The notes: generated by a model not told the origin, from the sequence alone. Counted from the first letter of the stretch, positions 1 through 9,055 are shown. The stretch: 64,000 nucleotides of DNA from Vibrio sp. Isolate34 (GCF_022397915.1 NZ_JAKEUO010000013.1:98110-162109); one strand, 5' to 3'. Numbers and translations: made by a program.

Positions 1-1
1 C

Positions 2-532
2 ATGATCAAAAAGCGCTCATCAGAGAAGTCCCAGACCGATATCGAGCAGCTGCTTACAGACACCATTGAGTTACTGCAATTCCGATTACAGAAGCACAAG
101 ATAACTATTGAACGCTATGCCGTAGGTAAGCCTATCAAACTAAATGTTGACCCTGTGGGTTTGCAACAGGTGATTGTAAACCTGATCAACAATGCGACCG
201 ACGCATGTAATGCACAAAAGCATCGCGAACAAAGCGCTACGTCTGATATTGATAACAAAAACAGCGAACCACCAACAATTAAAGTGATTACCGAGTATCA
301 ACCGGATAAAATGATGCTGTCGGTTATCGATAATGGAACAGGCTTAGATTTCACCGAGCAACAAGTCACTCAAGCCTTTGTGAGTAGCAAAGAAAACGGC
401 TTGGGTTTAGGGCTTGCGATTTGCCAAGATGTGATTGAAGACCACAGCGGTCAAATGACCATTAAGTCACTGACTCCTCATGGCTGTCACGTTGCAGTGA
501 CGTTACCTTTCTCTCTTTCAAATGATTCATAA
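2..532 (+). CDS. Sensor histidine kinase, C-terminal part (cut by window edge)
   Basis: The visible 176 residues are the end of a histidine kinase: a short piece after the dimerisation region, then the ATP-binding HATPase_c domain. The N box (LINNATDAC), G1 box (DNGTGL) and a glycine-rich G2-like stretch (GLGLGLAIC) are all present, so the ATP site looks intact. The His-containing phosphoacceptor and any sensor domain lie upstream of the window, so the signal cannot be read. The ATG at position 2 is almost certainly internal. The gene ends 11 bases before a FixJ-type response regulator, its probable partner. A FixL/DctB/TtrS-type kinase is likely by domain style. Confidence 0.85.
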   Translation: MIKKRSSEKSQTDIEQLLTDTIELLQFRLQKHKITIERYAVGKPIKLNVDPVGLQQVIVNLINNATDACNAQKHREQSATSDIDNKNSEPPTIKVITEYQPDKMMLSVIDNGTGLDFTEQQVTQAFVSSKENGLGLGLAICQDVIEDHSGQMTIKSLTPHGCHVAVTLPFSLSNDS

Positions 533-543
533 GGAATCTTGTT

Positions 544-1146
544 ATGCCTGAACTTCATCAAACGTTGCCGGTTTATGTGGTTGATGACGATGAGTCGATG
601 CGTGACTCGCTGGTGTTCTTATTGGAAGAGCATGATTTCACTGTGTCAGCCTATGAAGATGGACCAAGCTTTTTAGACTCTGTGGATCTCACAAAGTCGG
701 GCTGTGTAGTGCTAGACAGCAGAATGCCAGAGATGAGAGGGCAACAAGTTCATGAGTTAATGGTAAAAGCGCAGAGTCCGCTGTCGGTTATCTATTTGAC
801 TGGGCATGGGGATGTGCCAATGGCGGTAGAAGCCCTGCAAGCAGGTGCGGTGAACTTCTTCCAGAAGCCAGTTAAAGGTGGTGAGTTGGCTGAGGCGATC
901 AAGCAAGGTTTAGCAGCCTCAGAAAAGCAGTTGCACATGAACGTCTACCGCCAAGCATACACGTCGTTAACTGAGCGTGAAATCGATATTCTTAAACAGA
1001 TTATTGACGGCAAGCGCAATCAGAAAATTGCCGACGAGCTGTACATCGCAGTAAGAACGGTTGAAGTTCACCGAGCTAGTTTGATGAAGAAGTTTTCTGC
1101 AAAAACAGTCGCTGAGTTAGCTTATATTTATGGGCAATTGACCTAG
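544..1146 (+). CDS. FixJ-family response regulator (REC + LuxR-type HTH)
   Basis: A 200-residue two-domain regulator. Residues about 9-125 form a receiver domain with the acidic cluster D14-D16, the predicted phosphoacceptor D58 (in VVLDSRMPEM), T86 and K108 (QKPVK). Residues about 140-198 form a LuxR/FixJ helix-turn-helix (LTEREIDILKQI, then RNQKIADELYIAVRTVEVHR). It follows the kinase gene by 11 bases and starts at an ATG after AAGGAATC, so the two are surely co-transcribed. Known FixJ relatives include TtrR and TodT; the target genes cannot be told from this window. Confidence 0.9.
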   Translation: MPELHQTLPVYVVDDDESMRDSLVFLLEEHDFTVSAYEDGPSFLDSVDLTKSGCVVLDSRMPEMRGQQVHELMVKAQSPLSVIYLTGHGDVPMAVEALQAGAVNFFQKPVKGGELAEAIKQGLAASEKQLHMNVYRQAYTSLTEREIDILKQIIDGKRNQKIADELYIAVRTVEVHRASLMKKFSAKTVAELAYIYGQLT

Positions 1147-1451
1147 TCATAGTGGCATGTGGTCATAAGTTTTGAATCATCAGTATCTGGTGATCGGTTG
1201 AGCCTCGTTTGATGAAAGGCTAGCTCGAGAGGCCATCCTTATTGAAGCAAGATCACATGGTTTGTGGGTTGCGTACGGATTAGCCATTGCAGACTTCTTA
1301 TCGTTATGTATTCCTGAGATACTGAACTAAGTTCATTTTAAGGTGGAACGCGTTAGTAACGGCGCTTTTCCCTGTAATTCGAAACATTCACTATGGTTGA
1401 TAACACTTCGACATCGAGATTTGTATCAGCCGAGTTAGGTTAAAATATTTT
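1147..1451. other. Intergenic region, no gene seen
   Basis: About 305 bases between the response regulator and the Sel1-repeat gene. I see no convincing reading frame, RNA or strong hairpin. It must hold the end of the two-component transcript and the promoter of the next gene, but I cannot place either. Confidence 0.5.
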
Positions 1452-2672
1452 ATGAGTACAATGGGAATCGCAATTGGTGCGACGGCTCTTTCGTTAATAC
1501 TTGTGGCCGTGTGGCTGATTTCTTTATCGCTAAGAAAACAGCGCTTGGAACAAGAACGCAAAGCTCGTGCGGTCGCTTACCGAAAAGCGATTGAAAAAGC
1601 GCGCATCCAAGAGCAAAAAGAGCGTCACTTCAAAGCCGAAACCGGACATGTTCCGTCGATTCTGTATTTAGCGAAAGAGGCCGAACGTAACAATATCAAG
1701 GAAGCTTTGTATTGGTACGATAAGGCCGCACATCTAGATAATGTCAACGGCATGTATGGCATTGTGCGCCTGAGCATGAAGCGCAAAGAAGACCTGATTT
1801 TAAGAGAAAAAGCCAATTTCTGGCAGCTTGCGATATCAGCGATGGATAACGATCTGGTGGCGAAATTTGAGATGGGTAAAGCACTTGTTTCTGGGCGCGG
1901 AACCGATAAGAACATCCCCAAGGGTTACACCTATATCGAAGAGTCGGCAATGGGCGGGAACACCGAAGCCATGCTGTTTATGGGCGACTGGTGTCTAGAC
2001 AAAGAAAACCCAGACTACTCCGCCGAAAGCTCGTTTGAGTGGTACCACAAGGCCGCCGAAAAAAATAACCTAGATGGCAAGATCAAACTGGGTATGAGCT
2101 ATTTGAACGGTGTTGGTGTTGAACCGAATCACGGCGAAGCGGTCTACTGGTTTGAAACTGCAGCGGAAAAGAACAGTGCAGAAGCCATGTTTAGAGCAGG
2201 CGAAGCGTGGATTGACCATGGTGAACACGGTAATGCGATTGCTTATATTTGGCTATTCCTGTCGGCTCATTTTGGTTACTCCGAAGCGAAGCAATTACGG
2301 GACAAAGTCGGTGGTGAACTGGGTGTGGATGCCGTTGTGGGCTTACAGGCTCTAACTAAGCCGATCATGACCAAGCTGACTCAAGAAGCGATCACTAAGC
2401 ATTCAATCATTAAAGCACTTAATAAGCTCTACAAGCGCAATATACCGATTCCTAAGAAAGTGAAAGAAGCGTCTGATGAAGAAGGTGAGGCATTAAACGT
2501 AGATACGAGCCATTTAGATACTCAAACTTCGAGTGCTCAAGATGCGAATGTTGATTACAGCCAGCAACCTAACACTGAACAAGCATCAACAGAGAGGCAA
2601 GCGACCCCAAGTAGTGACCCTCTAGACTTCAGTCAGTCAGCGGTTGAGTCTAACTGGAACCGAAATCAGTAA
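1452..2672 (+). CDS. Sel1-repeat (TPR-like) membrane-anchored protein
   Basis: A 406-residue protein with one N-terminal membrane segment (about residues 5-26) followed by a basic, charged helix and then several Sel1-like repeats, recognisable by A-x-x-G patterns such as KFEMGKALVSGRG, LGMSYLNGVGV and MFRAGEAW, over about residues 65-290. The last 70 residues are polar, low complexity and probably disordered. Sel1 repeats are alpha-solenoid scaffolds for protein-protein contacts; no catalytic motif is visible. The start lacks a strong Shine-Dalgarno sequence, so the N-terminus is less certain than the rest. Likely an inner-membrane protein facing the cytoplasm; role unknown. Confidence 0.8.
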   Translation: MSTMGIAIGATALSLILVAVWLISLSLRKQRLEQERKARAVAYRKAIEKARIQEQKERHFKAETGHVPSILYLAKEAERNNIKEALYWYDKAAHLDNVNGMYGIVRLSMKRKEDLILREKANFWQLAISAMDNDLVAKFEMGKALVSGRGTDKNIPKGYTYIEESAMGGNTEAMLFMGDWCLDKENPDYSAESSFEWYHKAAEKNNLDGKIKLGMSYLNGVGVEPNHGEAVYWFETAAEKNSAEAMFRAGEAWIDHGEHGNAIAYIWLFLSAHFGYSEAKQLRDKVGGELGVDAVVGLQALTKPIMTKLTQEAITKHSIIKALNKLYKRNIPIPKKVKEASDEEGEALNVDTSHLDTQTSSAQDANVDYSQQPNTEQASTERQATPSSDPLDFSQSAVESNWNRNQ

Positions 2673-2766
2673 GTCGAGCTGATGGGCTTGATAGGTTCTC
2701 TTGGAGCAAATGATTAGGAACTATTAAGTGATAGTCGTTTGGCGCTAACCACGAAAATCAGACAAC

Positions 2767-2797
2767 AAAAAAGGGAAGCCGATGTTTCCCTTTTTAT
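2767..2797. terminator. Bidirectional intrinsic terminator
   Basis: An 11-base A-rich/GGGAA stem pairs with TTCCC/T-rich over a 7-base loop (2778-2784), with T runs on both strands. It sits between the convergent Sel1-repeat gene and sstT and can serve both. Confidence 0.8.
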
Positions 2798-2841
2798 TTG
2801 CGTGTTGTTTGCTCTAAGAGCTAACAGCTAGAACCAACAGC

Positions 2842-4059
2842 TTATGATGCTTTGTTTTGCTCAGCTTTACATACTGCAGCAGTGAACACTACGTCAGTTG
2901 AGCTGTTAAGCGCTGTTTCAGCAGAATCTTGAATCACACCGATAATGAAACCTACCGCTACAACCTGCATCGCTACATCGTTAGAAATACCGAATAGGCC
3001 ACAAGCTAGTGGGATAAGCAGTAGTGAACCGCCAGCAACACCAGAAGCGCCACATGCCGATACCGCAGCCACAAGGCTTAGTAGAATTGCTGTGAAGATA
3101 TCGATCTCAATACCCATTGTGTGTACAGCTGCAAGCGTTAACACAGTGATGGTGATTGCAGCACCCGCCATGTTGATGGTTGCGCCTAGAGGAATCGATA
3201 CAGAGTAAGTATCTTCGTCTAGGTTTAGCTTCTTACAAAGGTTCATGTTTACTGGGATGTTTGCAGCACTTGAACGGGTGAAGAATGCTGTTACGCCAGA
3301 TTCACGAATACATTGCAGTACGAGTGGGTATGGGTTCTGTTTTGTTTTCACAAATACAAGCAGTGGGTTAACCACAAGTGCGATGATCAGCATTGAGCTT
3401 AGTAGAACCGCTAGCAGTTGACCGTAGCTTGCTAGAGCATCGAAGCCCGTTGTTGCGAATGTCGTTGAAACAAGACCAAAGATACCGAATGGTGCAAGAC
3501 GAATGATGAAGCGAACAATGTGTGAAACACTGTGGCTTAGGTCTTCGAAAACCGCTTTGGTTGTTGCAGATGCATGGTGCAATGCAAGGCCAAGACCGAT
3601 TGCCCAAGCAAGAATACCGATGTAGTTCGCGTTCATTAGCGCGCTAACTGGGTTATCTACAAGCTTGAATAGAAGAGTATGAAGAACCTCTGCGATACCT
3701 TGAGGAGGGTTAGCACCTTCAGCGCCTGCAACCAGTGTCAAAGTGGTTGGGAACATGAAGCTCAGTACTACAGCAGTCAGTGCAGCAGAGAACGTACCAA
3801 TCAGGTAAAGCACAATGATTGGACGCATATGGGTATGCTGACCTTTCTTTTGGTTTGCGATAGAAGCTGCAACAAGAATGAAGACTAAAATTGGGGCAAC
3901 AGCTTTCAGAGCACCAACAAACAGACTACCTAGTAGGCCTGCGTCTTGAGCTGCTGAAGGAGAAACCATGGCGAGAACGACACCGAAAACAATACCAGCA
4001 AGGATCTGTAGGACAAGATTCCCACGAGCGATGCGGGCGAGTATGTTGTGATTTTGCAT
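2842..4059 (-). CDS. sstT: Serine/threonine:Na+ symporter SstT
   Basis: A 405-residue, strongly hydrophobic protein of the dicarboxylate/amino acid:cation symporter (DAACS) family. The N-terminus ([20 protein letters not shown]) and the stretch [20 protein letters not shown], followed by [14 protein letters not shown], are typical of SstT, which imports serine and threonine with sodium across the inner membrane. The length matches the E. coli protein (about 414). The SSAANIP and GATINMAG parts correspond to the hairpin and TM7 substrate/ion site of this fold. The ATG follows GCAGGTATTTT. Single-gene unit with the shared terminator downstream. Confidence 0.93.
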   Translation of the reverse strand: MQNHNILARIARGNLVLQILAGIVFGVVLAMVSPSAAQDAGLLGSLFVGALKAVAPILVFILVAASIANQKKGQHTHMRPIIVLYLIGTFSAALTAVVLSFMFPTTLTLVAGAEGANPPQGIAEVLHTLLFKLVDNPVSALMNANYIGILAWAIGLGLALHHASATTKAVFEDLSHSVSHIVRFIIRLAPFGIFGLVSTTFATTGFDALASYGQLLAVLLSSMLIIALVVNPLLVFVKTKQNPYPLVLQCIRESGVTAFFTRSSAANIPVNMNLCKKLNLDEDTYSVSIPLGATINMAGAAITITVLTLAAVHTMGIEIDIFTAILLSLVAAVSACGASGVAGGSLLLIPLACGLFGISNDVAMQVVAVGFIIGVIQDSAETALNSSTDVVFTAAVCKAEQNKAS

Positions 4060-4378
4060 AAAATACCTGCAATTGTTAAATTATTATAGTGATGTATCTT
4101 TTATAAAGTTGTACCAAATCCAACTATACACTAGTGGAATGGGCGGTCATATTAGCGGGATCTAAGAGGGTGTCTAGGAATAGTTTACTTTTAGGGTGAT
4201 TGTTTGCGCTACGTGGTGTTTTTGGAGCTAAATGTTAAATGATTGTATTTTGATTGAGCTATAAATCTGCGTAACTACATTTATTAGACCTAATATACTG
4301 TAAATTTTGAAATGTAAATGCTCATAGGTAAGAACATTGTGTGCATAAATAGTCGCTTTGCTACCAAATTGAAACAAG

Positions 4379-4409
4379 AAGCCCCACGTGTTTAACACGG
4401 TGGGGCTTA
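4379..4409 (-). terminator. Intrinsic terminator of the rsgA-type gene
   Basis: Stem AAGCCCCAC / GTGGGGCTT around an inner ACGTG..CACG arm, followed on the minus strand by a T-rich tract. It lies 40 bases past the stop of the GTPase gene. The rest of 4060-4448 is AT-rich and should hold the sstT promoter; I see no other element there. Confidence 0.75.
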
Positions 4410-4448
4410 GTCGTTTAAATAAAGCGTATTGTGATTAACCTGATTGGT

Positions 4449-5513
4449 TTAGTCAGCCGCTTTTTTTATGTTTCGGCTTTCTGACTGTACGGTTTTGTAC
4501 ATCTTGGACAGCTGTTTACTGTTCGCGCGTTGTTCTGCCAATGAGGCGCCATTTCTGGCTTGCTCTCTCAATAACTTTTGATAGTTAGTAAATCGTCTTT
4601 CAGATAAGTCACCATCCTCTATGGCTTTGCGTATCTTGCAACCCGGCTCGGATTCATGATGACAATCAGAGAATCGGCAATGCATGGCTAACTCTTCGAC
4701 ATCAGAAAAGGTTTCACTTACGCCTTCAGCGCAGTCAGCAAGTTGTAGTTCTCGCATTCCTGGAGTATCGAGCAGTAATCCCCCAGATGTTAGCAAGTGG
4801 AGCGATCGTGATGTGGTTGTATGACGGCCTTTGCTGTCGTCTTCACGAATGCCACCCGTAGCTTGCTGAGTTTCACCGAGCAATGAGTTTACTAGCGTAG
4901 ATTTGCCTACACCGGATGACCCCATCAACGCGATGGTTTTGCCGGTTTTACACCAAGGTGACAAGACTTGAGTTGATTCTTGGTCAAGGCTGTTTACCGC
5001 TTCGATCATCAACATAGAATCTAAGCTTTGCACTTGTTGTACTTTGTCTTCGTAGTCGTCACACAAGTCTTTCTTGGTGAGTACGATAACCGCTTCAACC
5101 TGTGCTTCATTAGCGAGCGCTAGGTAGCGTTCGATACGACTTAGATTAAAGTCGTTGTTCAATGAAACTACGATAAAAACTGTGTCGATGTTCGCCGAAA
5201 TATATTGTTCGGCGACGCGACTGCCAGCTGCTTTACGGCTGAAGAGCGATTGACGCTCTAGCAAGCGGTCGAATTGCAGCTCAGAGTTCAAGATTACCCA
5301 ATCGCCAACCGTCATTGCGGGCTGGTTTTGATGGATAGGTAGAACGATTTCGCCTTGTTCTGACGCTAGTGTATAGCCGCTGCGATGGTGCGCGGTAATA
5401 CGAGCAATGACGGATTGGTCATAGTCTTCGAGTGTCAGTTGTTGTTGGAATACAGGTTGCCATCCAAGTTGTTGAAGTGACATTGGATGAGAAAATGCGT
5501 TTTGTGAATTCAT
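4449..5513 (-). CDS. rsgA: RsgA-type circularly permuted ribosome GTPase
   Basis: A 354-residue GTPase with the permuted motif order of the RsgA/YjeQ family: G4 (LTKKDLC) comes before G1/P-loop (GSSGVGKST) and G3 (DTPGMR). The N-terminal part (about residues 25-85) is the OB-fold; the C-terminal zinc knuckle has the expected Cys/His pattern ([14 protein letters not shown]). RsgA binds the 30S subunit late in assembly and releases RbfA on GTP hydrolysis. The gene stands alone, not beside orn or psd as the usual chromosomal copy does in gamma-proteobacteria as I recall, so it may be a second, divergent copy. The region upstream is unusual (see the 19-bp repeats). Confidence 0.88.
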   Translation of the reverse strand: MNSQNAFSHPMSLQQLGWQPVFQQQLTLEDYDQSVIARITAHHRSGYTLASEQGEIVLPIHQNQPAMTVGDWVILNSELQFDRLLERQSLFSRKAAGSRVAEQYISANIDTVFIVVSLNNDFNLSRIERYLALANEAQVEAVIVLTKKDLCDDYEDKVQQVQSLDSMLMIEAVNSLDQESTQVLSPWCKTGKTIALMGSSGVGKSTLVNSLLGETQQATGGIREDDSKGRHTTTSRSLHLLTSGGLLLDTPGMRELQLADCAEGVSETFSDVEELAMHCRFSDCHHESEPGCKIRKAIEDGDLSERRFTNYQKLLREQARNGASLAEQRANSKQLSKMYKTVQSESRNIKKAAD

Positions 5514-5545
5514 GTTTATTTACCCAGACGTGCGAGCTTTCTTTT

Positions 5546-5659
5546 CTTGTGAGAGCATTAAAGTCTTATGAGAGCATTAACATCTTGTGAGATCTCAGGT
5601 TGTTGACGAGATCAAAAAGTGTTGACGAGACCAAAAAGCGTTGATGAGATAAAAGCATC
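5546..5659. repeat. Six-copy imperfect 19-bp tandem repeat
   Basis: The tetramer GAGA recurs at 5551, 5570, 5589, 5608, 5627 and 5646, exactly 19 bases apart each time. Each copy has the core TTgtGAGA or TTGAcGAGA before a divergent tail; copies 1-2 share AGAGCATTAA and copies 4-5 share GA-CAAAAAG. The array begins 33 bases upstream of the rsgA start, so it may overlap that gene's leader or promoter. Confidence 0.8.
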
Positions 5660-5847
5660 GAAACGTCAAAAATGTTTTGAGCTTGGGTCGAATTCAAATA
5701 GATAGGACCCCGGATTTAGCCATGCGTTATTGAGCATGCAGGTATCGATCACTTATAGATCAATAGTAAACCGGGTAAAAGTGTGCGGTAGCCAGTAGTC
5801 GGCTTGATGTTGGTCGTTCTAGATTAAAGTTTGCTTAACCAAACAAA

Positions 5848-5895
5848 TTAACGCGTTACTTTTACTGCCAGTTTTAGTGTTTTCATTACAATCAT
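5848..5895 (-). CDS. Possible 15-residue leader peptide
   Basis: A tiny frame (MIVMKTLKLAVKVTR) preceded by a perfect Shine-Dalgarno core AAGGAGA 8 bases before the ATG, the strongest ribosome-binding site in this 500-base gap. It lies between the PCu(A)C terminator and the rsgA repeat array and points toward rsgA. The peptide is basic and hydrophobic. It could be a leader peptide, a small toxin-like or membrane peptide, or a decayed gene remnant. No homologue is recognised. Confidence 0.35.
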   Translation of the reverse strand: MIVMKTLKLAVKVTR

Positions 5896-5959
5896 CTTCT
5901 ATTCTCCTTGGTTATTAATGTGATCTGGCTTTGAATAAAAAGCGAGCTCAGTTTACCAA

Positions 5960-5992
5960 AAAGCCACGATGGCGAGAAGTCATCGTGGCTGA
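5960..5992 (-). terminator. Intrinsic terminator after the copper-chaperone operon
   Basis: Perfect 10-base stem AGCCACGATG / CATCGTGGCT (5962-5971 and 5981-5990) followed by a T run on the minus strand, 27 bases past the PCu(A)C stop. Confidence 0.85.
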
Positions 5993-6018
5993 ATTTATTT
6001 CATTGATTGTGAATCCGA

Positions 6019-6477
6019 TTAGTGATGATCGTGATTCATCTTTTTCATGCCGCTCATTACTTTCTTAACTGGCGCTTCAAAGGTTTGCGTTTCACCGTTA
6101 GCGAAAGTCAGGGTCATCTCGATCTGCTCACCTTCTTTTAGACCATCTTTTAGGTCGAACAACATAATGTGCAGGCTGCCAGGCTTAAGTACCGCTTCAC
6201 CATTCGCAGGGATCGTGATCTCTTGAACTTGGCGCATCTTCATTACGTCGCCATCAACGATAACATCATGAAGCTCTACCTTGCCTGCTGCGGGTGTGGT
6301 CGCAGAAACGATAGCACGATCTTTGTCACTGTGGTTCATCAAAGTTGTGAATACTGCGCTGTTCACTGCTGAAGGCGGTGTTGCACGAGCGTACGCGTCG
6401 TGAACCATAATGTCGCTGTTCGCGTGAGCAAAGGGAGTGAGTAATAAGCCTGCTAGAGCAAGTGCTTTTAACTTCAT
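6019..6477 (-). CDS. PCu(A)C periplasmic copper chaperone
   Basis: A 152-residue secreted protein: signal peptide of about 19 residues (cut after AHA), then a PCu(A)C (DUF461) domain. The copper-ligand motif of the family is visible as ELHD...VMKMRQV followed by SLHIMLFDLK, giving His/Met pairs that bind Cu(I). The tail ends in a His-rich NHDHH that could add a metal site. PCu(A)C proteins carry copper to the CuA centre of cytochrome c oxidase, often with SCO. It is the last gene of a three-gene minus-strand set, 82 bases after the SCO gene, with its own AAGGACAAC ribosome-binding site. Confidence 0.9.
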   Translation of the reverse strand: MKLKALALAGLLLTPFAHANSDIMVHDAYARATPPSAVNSAVFTTLMNHSDKDRAIVSATTPAAGKVELHDVIVDGDVMKMRQVQEITIPANGEAVLKPGSLHIMLFDLKDGLKEGEQIEMTLTFANGETQTFEAPVKKVMSGMKKMNHDHH

Positions 6478-6559
6478 GTTGTTGTCCTTATTTTTATGTT
6501 TTGGTCTGGGACCTGACTTTATGTTTGAACTTTATTCGTTAAGTTCTTTGTTTTTACGT

Positions 6560-7174
6560 TTACTGCGTCAACTTGTTGATGGCTTCAACAATTGGTGCAG
6601 GTGTTAACGTGTGCGGTACTTTAGTAATCAAGGTACCGTCGGGCTTTAAAAAATAAAAATATGAGCTGTGGTCTAGGGTGTATTCCAACTCAGAACCTTC
6701 AAGCTTGGTCTTTCTGAAAATAACACCGTAGTTATGTGCAAGCGTTGTTGTCACATCTAACGGGCCGCTTAATCCTTCCATCATTGGGTGGAAGTATTGT
6801 GCGTATTCGTAAGAAGCTTCTGCGGCATCGCGCTCAGGATCAAGAGAGACAAACATCGGGCGAATCTTTGCTTTTGCTTCGTCAGAGACTTGGTTAAGTG
6901 CGCCGGCTAACATTGCTAGTGAGGTAGGACAGACATCTGGGCAACGTGTGAAACCGAAGTAAACGATACGAATTCTGTCGTCGGTTTCGTCAAAGATTTC
7001 CGTTGGCTGATTATCTTTACCAAAAAGGGTTGTTGCAGATAACTCTTGTTTTGTAGCGATAGCTTGCTTTGCAGCGTGCTGTTCTTGAGCTTCGTTTTGC
7101 CCATCAAGGTAGCTTTTGACACCAAAGCCAAGTACAAATGCTACCACTAATGCTAACGACCAATTCTTACTCAT
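6560..7174 (-). CDS. SCO1/SenC-family copper chaperone / thioredoxin-fold protein
   Basis: A 204-residue protein with an N-terminal membrane anchor (residues about 5-24) and a thioredoxin fold facing the periplasm. The copper-binding CPDVCP motif and the distal His in LDHSSYFYFL, the three family ligands, are present, as is the DPERD loop. SCO proteins reduce and metallate the CuA site of cytochrome oxidase. It overlaps the upstream gene by 4 bases (ATGA) and precedes PCu(A)C, so the genes act together. No oxidase genes lie in this window. Confidence 0.92.
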   Translation of the reverse strand: MSKNWSLALVVAFVLGFGVKSYLDGQNEAQEQHAAKQAIATKQELSATTLFGKDNQPTEIFDETDDRIRIVYFGFTRCPDVCPTSLAMLAGALNQVSDEAKAKIRPMFVSLDPERDAAEASYEYAQYFHPMMEGLSGPLDVTTTLAHNYGVIFRKTKLEGSELEYTLDHSSYFYFLKPDGTLITKVPHTLTPAPIVEAINKLTQ

Positions 7175-7611
7175 CTTGCCATCCTTATTGCAGGGTTTAC
7201 GGTTTCAACACCATCGGTGAGTTCGCCAAGCCAAGTCATTTTATCCATGGTACACACAGGTAAAATTACGTCACCTTCATAGGTATTGTTGCCAATATTC
7301 TTTAATTGAAAACGTGCTGATCCCATTTCCATTTCTAAGCCAGTGAGTGACAGCATTAATGTTTCAGATGCTGCGCCTTCCCAAACGACTTTTATTTTGG
7401 TCGGTACCAGAGGCTGAGCCGTCTCATGTTCAAGCGTCATCGCAACGGTATTTTGCTCACACGATTCTGTTGAAAGCATGCAGTAATCATCTAAATTAAC
7501 GTCAGCGGGAGTTTGCTCCATCGCTGATTTAAAATGCTGAATTGCTTGTGGTCCATAAAAGCCTGCCACGAGAGCAATTCCAAGAGCTGCAACCTTTAAT
7601 GCTGGGTGCAT
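7171..7611 (-). CDS. Unknown membrane-anchored protein of the SCO/PCu(A)C operon
   Basis: A 146-residue protein with one N-terminal membrane segment (about residues 7-22) and a periplasmic domain of mostly beta-strand character. It is first in the operon with SCO and PCu(A)C. Cys/Met-containing motifs are seen at YCMLSTESC and VCTMDKMTW, which could bind copper; this is inference. The fold is reminiscent of FixH-like or other small oxidase-assembly proteins, but I do not recognise a family. The ATG follows GAGAACTCGAC. Confidence 0.75.
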   Translation of the reverse strand: MHPALKVAALGIALVAGFYGPQAIQHFKSAMEQTPADVNLDDYCMLSTESCEQNTVAMTLEHETAQPLVPTKIKVVWEGAASETLMLSLTGLEMEMGSARFQLKNIGNNTYEGDVILPVCTMDKMTWLGELTDGVETVNPAIRMAR

Positions 7612-7707
7612 GTCGAGTTCTCATCTAATTTTATAAGAGCGGCGATGTTATCACACCCCTCAATACGTGCTTGTATCAAAAAGCAATTTTGTGCGTATGG
7701 TAGATAT

Positions 7708-7735
7708 AAAAAAGCGAAGCCATAAGCTTCGCTTT
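7708..7735 (-). terminator. Intrinsic terminator of popT
   Basis: Perfect stem AAAGCGAAGC / GCTTCGCTTT with a 5-base loop and a T run on the minus strand, downstream of the DUF368 gene. Confidence 0.8.
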
Positions 7736-7808
7736 GATTCAATTCACAAGGTGCGTCGCTATCTAAGCCCGGCACCCTACATGCTAACTTAAGCACGATT
7801 GTTAGAGG

Positions 7809-8729
7809 TTAGTCAGCATTGCGCTCAGCAAACTTTTCTAAACCCAGCACCAACGCGATAGCCACTAACATCATGATCACCGATAAAGTGAGCTGAGAGG
7901 GTTGAGACGTTACCGCTTCGAAATTGAACGGAGAGAGGTTCTCTTGAATCAGCGGCACTTGCTCACCTTTCGAGTTGATGCGCCAGCTGATGGTCTCTTT
8001 CCAAGGCCAGATCTTAGGTAGCGTACCGATCATCAAACCCGTTAAAAACACCAATGTAAAATCACGGAATGAGCGTAGTAACCAAGAGAGTACGTGTGAG
8101 AAAGTCAGTAGACCAATCACACAGCCACCTAGGAATAGTGCAAGGACATCGATTTGAAACGATTTAACAGCGCCAAGCACTGGGCCATACATACCAATCA
8201 GAAGCAGAATAAAGCTGCCTGAAATACCCGGTAAGATCATCGCGCAGATCGCAATTGCACCCGCAATCAAGACGTTGATGCTGGTTGGTTCCATTTGCAG
8301 TGGCTTAAGCACAGTAATGCTGTAAGCGAAGGCAACACCAAGCAGTAAAAAGACGAATCGAATCATATCGCGCTTTTCTACTTGCTTAAGAATATGGAAA
8401 ACCGACACCAAGATCAGGCCAAAGAAGAAAGACCACAATGGAACAGGGTGCGTGACCAATAACCAAGAAATCAATTTTGCGAATGTTGCAATGCTAGTGA
8501 ATACGCCCGCGAACAGTGAAATCAGGAAGAAACCATTGATGTGGTTAAACGCAGCTTTGAAGCCTTCGCGTTTCCATAAGCCAAGTACGCTAGGGTTAAT
8601 TCTGCGAATGCTTTCCAGCAGCGTATCGTAGATACCAGTGATGAATGCGATGGTTCCGCCCGACACGCCAGGGACAACGTCGGCTGCGCCCATTGCCATG
8701 CCTTTGAAAAAAGTACTTAAGTAGTTCAT
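7809..8729 (-). CDS. popT: DUF368 polyprenyl-phosphate translocase (PopT-type)
   Basis: A 306-residue polytopic membrane protein. The family hallmark GAADVVPGVSGGTIAFITGIYD follows the start, and a second, inverted-repeat-like copy MILPGISGSFILLLIGMY occurs at mid-protein. DUF368 proteins were recently shown to recycle undecaprenyl phosphate across the membrane, including the V. cholerae member VCA0040. I start it at the ATG at 8729 (MNYLSTFFKG); the frame extends to a TTG at 8768, but those 13 extra residues look unlike the family. Single gene, own terminator, upstream neighbour is the Qrr RNA on the other strand. Confidence 0.87.
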   Translation of the reverse strand: MNYLSTFFKGMAMGAADVVPGVSGGTIAFITGIYDTLLESIRRINPSVLGLWKREGFKAAFNHINGFFLISLFAGVFTSIATFAKLISWLLVTHPVPLWSFFFGLILVSVFHILKQVEKRDMIRFVFLLLGVAFAYSITVLKPLQMEPTSINVLIAGAIAICAMILPGISGSFILLLIGMYGPVLGAVKSFQIDVLALFLGGCVIGLLTFSHVLSWLLRSFRDFTLVFLTGLMIGTLPKIWPWKETISWRINSKGEQVPLIQENLSPFNFEAVTSQPSQLTLSVIMMLVAIALVLGLEKFAERNAD

Positions 8730-8942
8730 TGCTTCATAGAGTTGAGGATGATTTTGTGCAGTATACAAACTTTAGTGTAAAAAAAGTATGTATATGCCAC
8801 TGGGTCGATGCTTTTATTACCGCTTTAATTGTAAGGCAATAAGTTGAAGTGAACTTTTGCCTAATATTTAAAATACAACCACTTAGTAATTTATCATTAA
8901 GAGTATAGATGAAACTGGTCTCTTATCGATATTGCATCTTGG

Positions 8943-8968
8943 TTGCATTATGCAAATGCACTTTGCAA
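8943..8968 (+). promoter_or_regulatory. Two tandem LuxO-type binding sites
   Basis: 8943-8955 is a perfect TTGCA-N3-TGCAA dyad and 8956-8968 is the same with one mismatch (ATGCA-CTT-TGCAA). This is the LuxO recognition pattern known upstream of qrr genes. They are 62-87 bases upstream of the sigma-54 promoter, an enhancer-like distance. Confidence 0.82.
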
Positions 8969-9029
8969 TTCGCATGTGAAAATCGCGGTTTTTATGCGAT
9001 GCAGGGCTTATAAAACGCTAAATTAAAGT

Positions 9030-9045
9030 TGGCACGCTAACTGCA
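9030..9045 (+). promoter_or_regulatory. Sigma-54 promoter of the Qrr RNA
   Basis: TGGCAC-N5-CTGCA matches the -24/-12 consensus TGGCAC-N5-TTGCA at all but one base, with GG (9031-9032) and GC (9043-9044) 12 bases apart. The start point would be near 9056, right where Qrr homology begins. Confidence 0.9.
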
Positions 9046-9055
9046 TTATATTAAT

